Assembly (NCBI GenBank): GCA_018136815.1
Contig: CM030934.1
Span: forward strand, 2,358,172 to 2,422,171
Length of the DNA stretch: 64,000 nucleotides
From: Isochrysis galbana
Taxonomy: Eukaryota > Haptophyta > Isochrysidales > Isochrysidaceae
Direction: 5' to 3'
Of this stretch, positions 63,727 through 64,000 are shown piece by piece. The position numbers and the translations under genes were made by a program. The notes below the pieces were generated by a model, which saw only the letters and a list, made by a program, of their open reading frames with translations, had not been told where the DNA came from and did not search any database. Position 1 is the stretch's first letter, and every line of letters starts with the position of its first letter.

Positions 63727-64000
63727 ATGCAGCTAGGTGTGTTTAGGTCCAAATGAGTGCACGCCTCGGGTGAAGGCATCATCCTAGATAGATGTGTGCA
63801 AGAGCTTCCATTACAGGAATAGTCCACTAGACGAGGTCTAGGACGTGAGCTGGGTTTGGCGCCATGCCGAGGTCTACAGCGGCTCTATTTGTTGACGGCA
63901 GTAGGGAAGCAGACGCGTTCGCTGTTGAAGCCTTCTCGCGAGGAGAATGCACGGTATGAAGCCTCTATCTATCTTTGATTGCGTTGGCTAGCCAATCAAG

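Overview
The window reads as nuclear DNA of a unicellular eukaryote, most likely a GC-rich microalga. A haptophyte-like alga is my best guess, but nothing here settles the lineage. The grounds are GT-AG introns that restore reading frame exactly across genes, a LSM14/Scd6 protein, an ERK7-type MAP kinase, a Rad18-like multi-zinc-finger RING protein, Ser/Pro-rich surface-protein composition and very abundant (CT)n/(GA)n tracts. There is no operon structure, no CRISPR array and no convincing tRNA or rRNA gene.

Host genes that can be supported, left to right: a membrane-anchored protein with three six-cysteine knottin-like modules (1456-1845, minus); a protein phosphatase inhibitor-2-like protein with a C-terminal WW domain (6308-6817, minus); a five-exon helical-repeat plus coiled-coil protein with a 26-nt micro-exon (9614-11976, plus); a degenerate short-chain dehydrogenase (18337-19218, minus); a Pro-rich ORF opposed by an antisense HTH-like ORF (about 22331-23284); a RING protein with three UBZ-type fingers (25467-26504, minus); a membrane protein (29764-30817, plus); an ERK7/8-type MAPK in six exons (33073-35226, plus); a small membrane protein (38912-39331, plus); a 12-exon sulfotransferase/glycosyltransferase-like fusion (40198-44578, minus); a helical protein (47948-48571, minus); a SHOCT-tailed membrane-associated protein (50171-51346, plus); an unknown protein (54794-55603, minus); and a LSM14 homologue in four exons (56086-57763, plus). 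Many of these genes have a long polypyrimidine tract on the coding strand directly before the start codon.

The rest is a mobile-element landscape. One LINE-like family has two internally deleted copies (about 1930-3896; 12509-15743 with an 18-bp target duplication), 3' fragments, an RT fragment and a related second subfamily (23495-24840). It shares 3' ends, which finish in oligo-T on the coding strand, with short structured non-autonomous elements (4068-4824; 36937-37380; 39630-39984; 58813-61792). Full-length members begin with a short hairpin directly before ATGG, and one internal stem shows a compensatory change between copies. A Copia-type LTR element with identical-looking 247-bp LTRs, but lacking integrase and reverse transcriptase, sits inside one of these elements. 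Both layers have perfect target duplications, so their order of insertion can be read. Two MITE-like elements with terminal inverted repeats and 6- and 7-bp target duplications (19820-20299; 45493-46013) and many micro- and minisatellites complete the picture.

I had no search tools. Family names rest on motifs visible in the translations, and exon models rest on GT/AG sites and reading-frame arithmetic.
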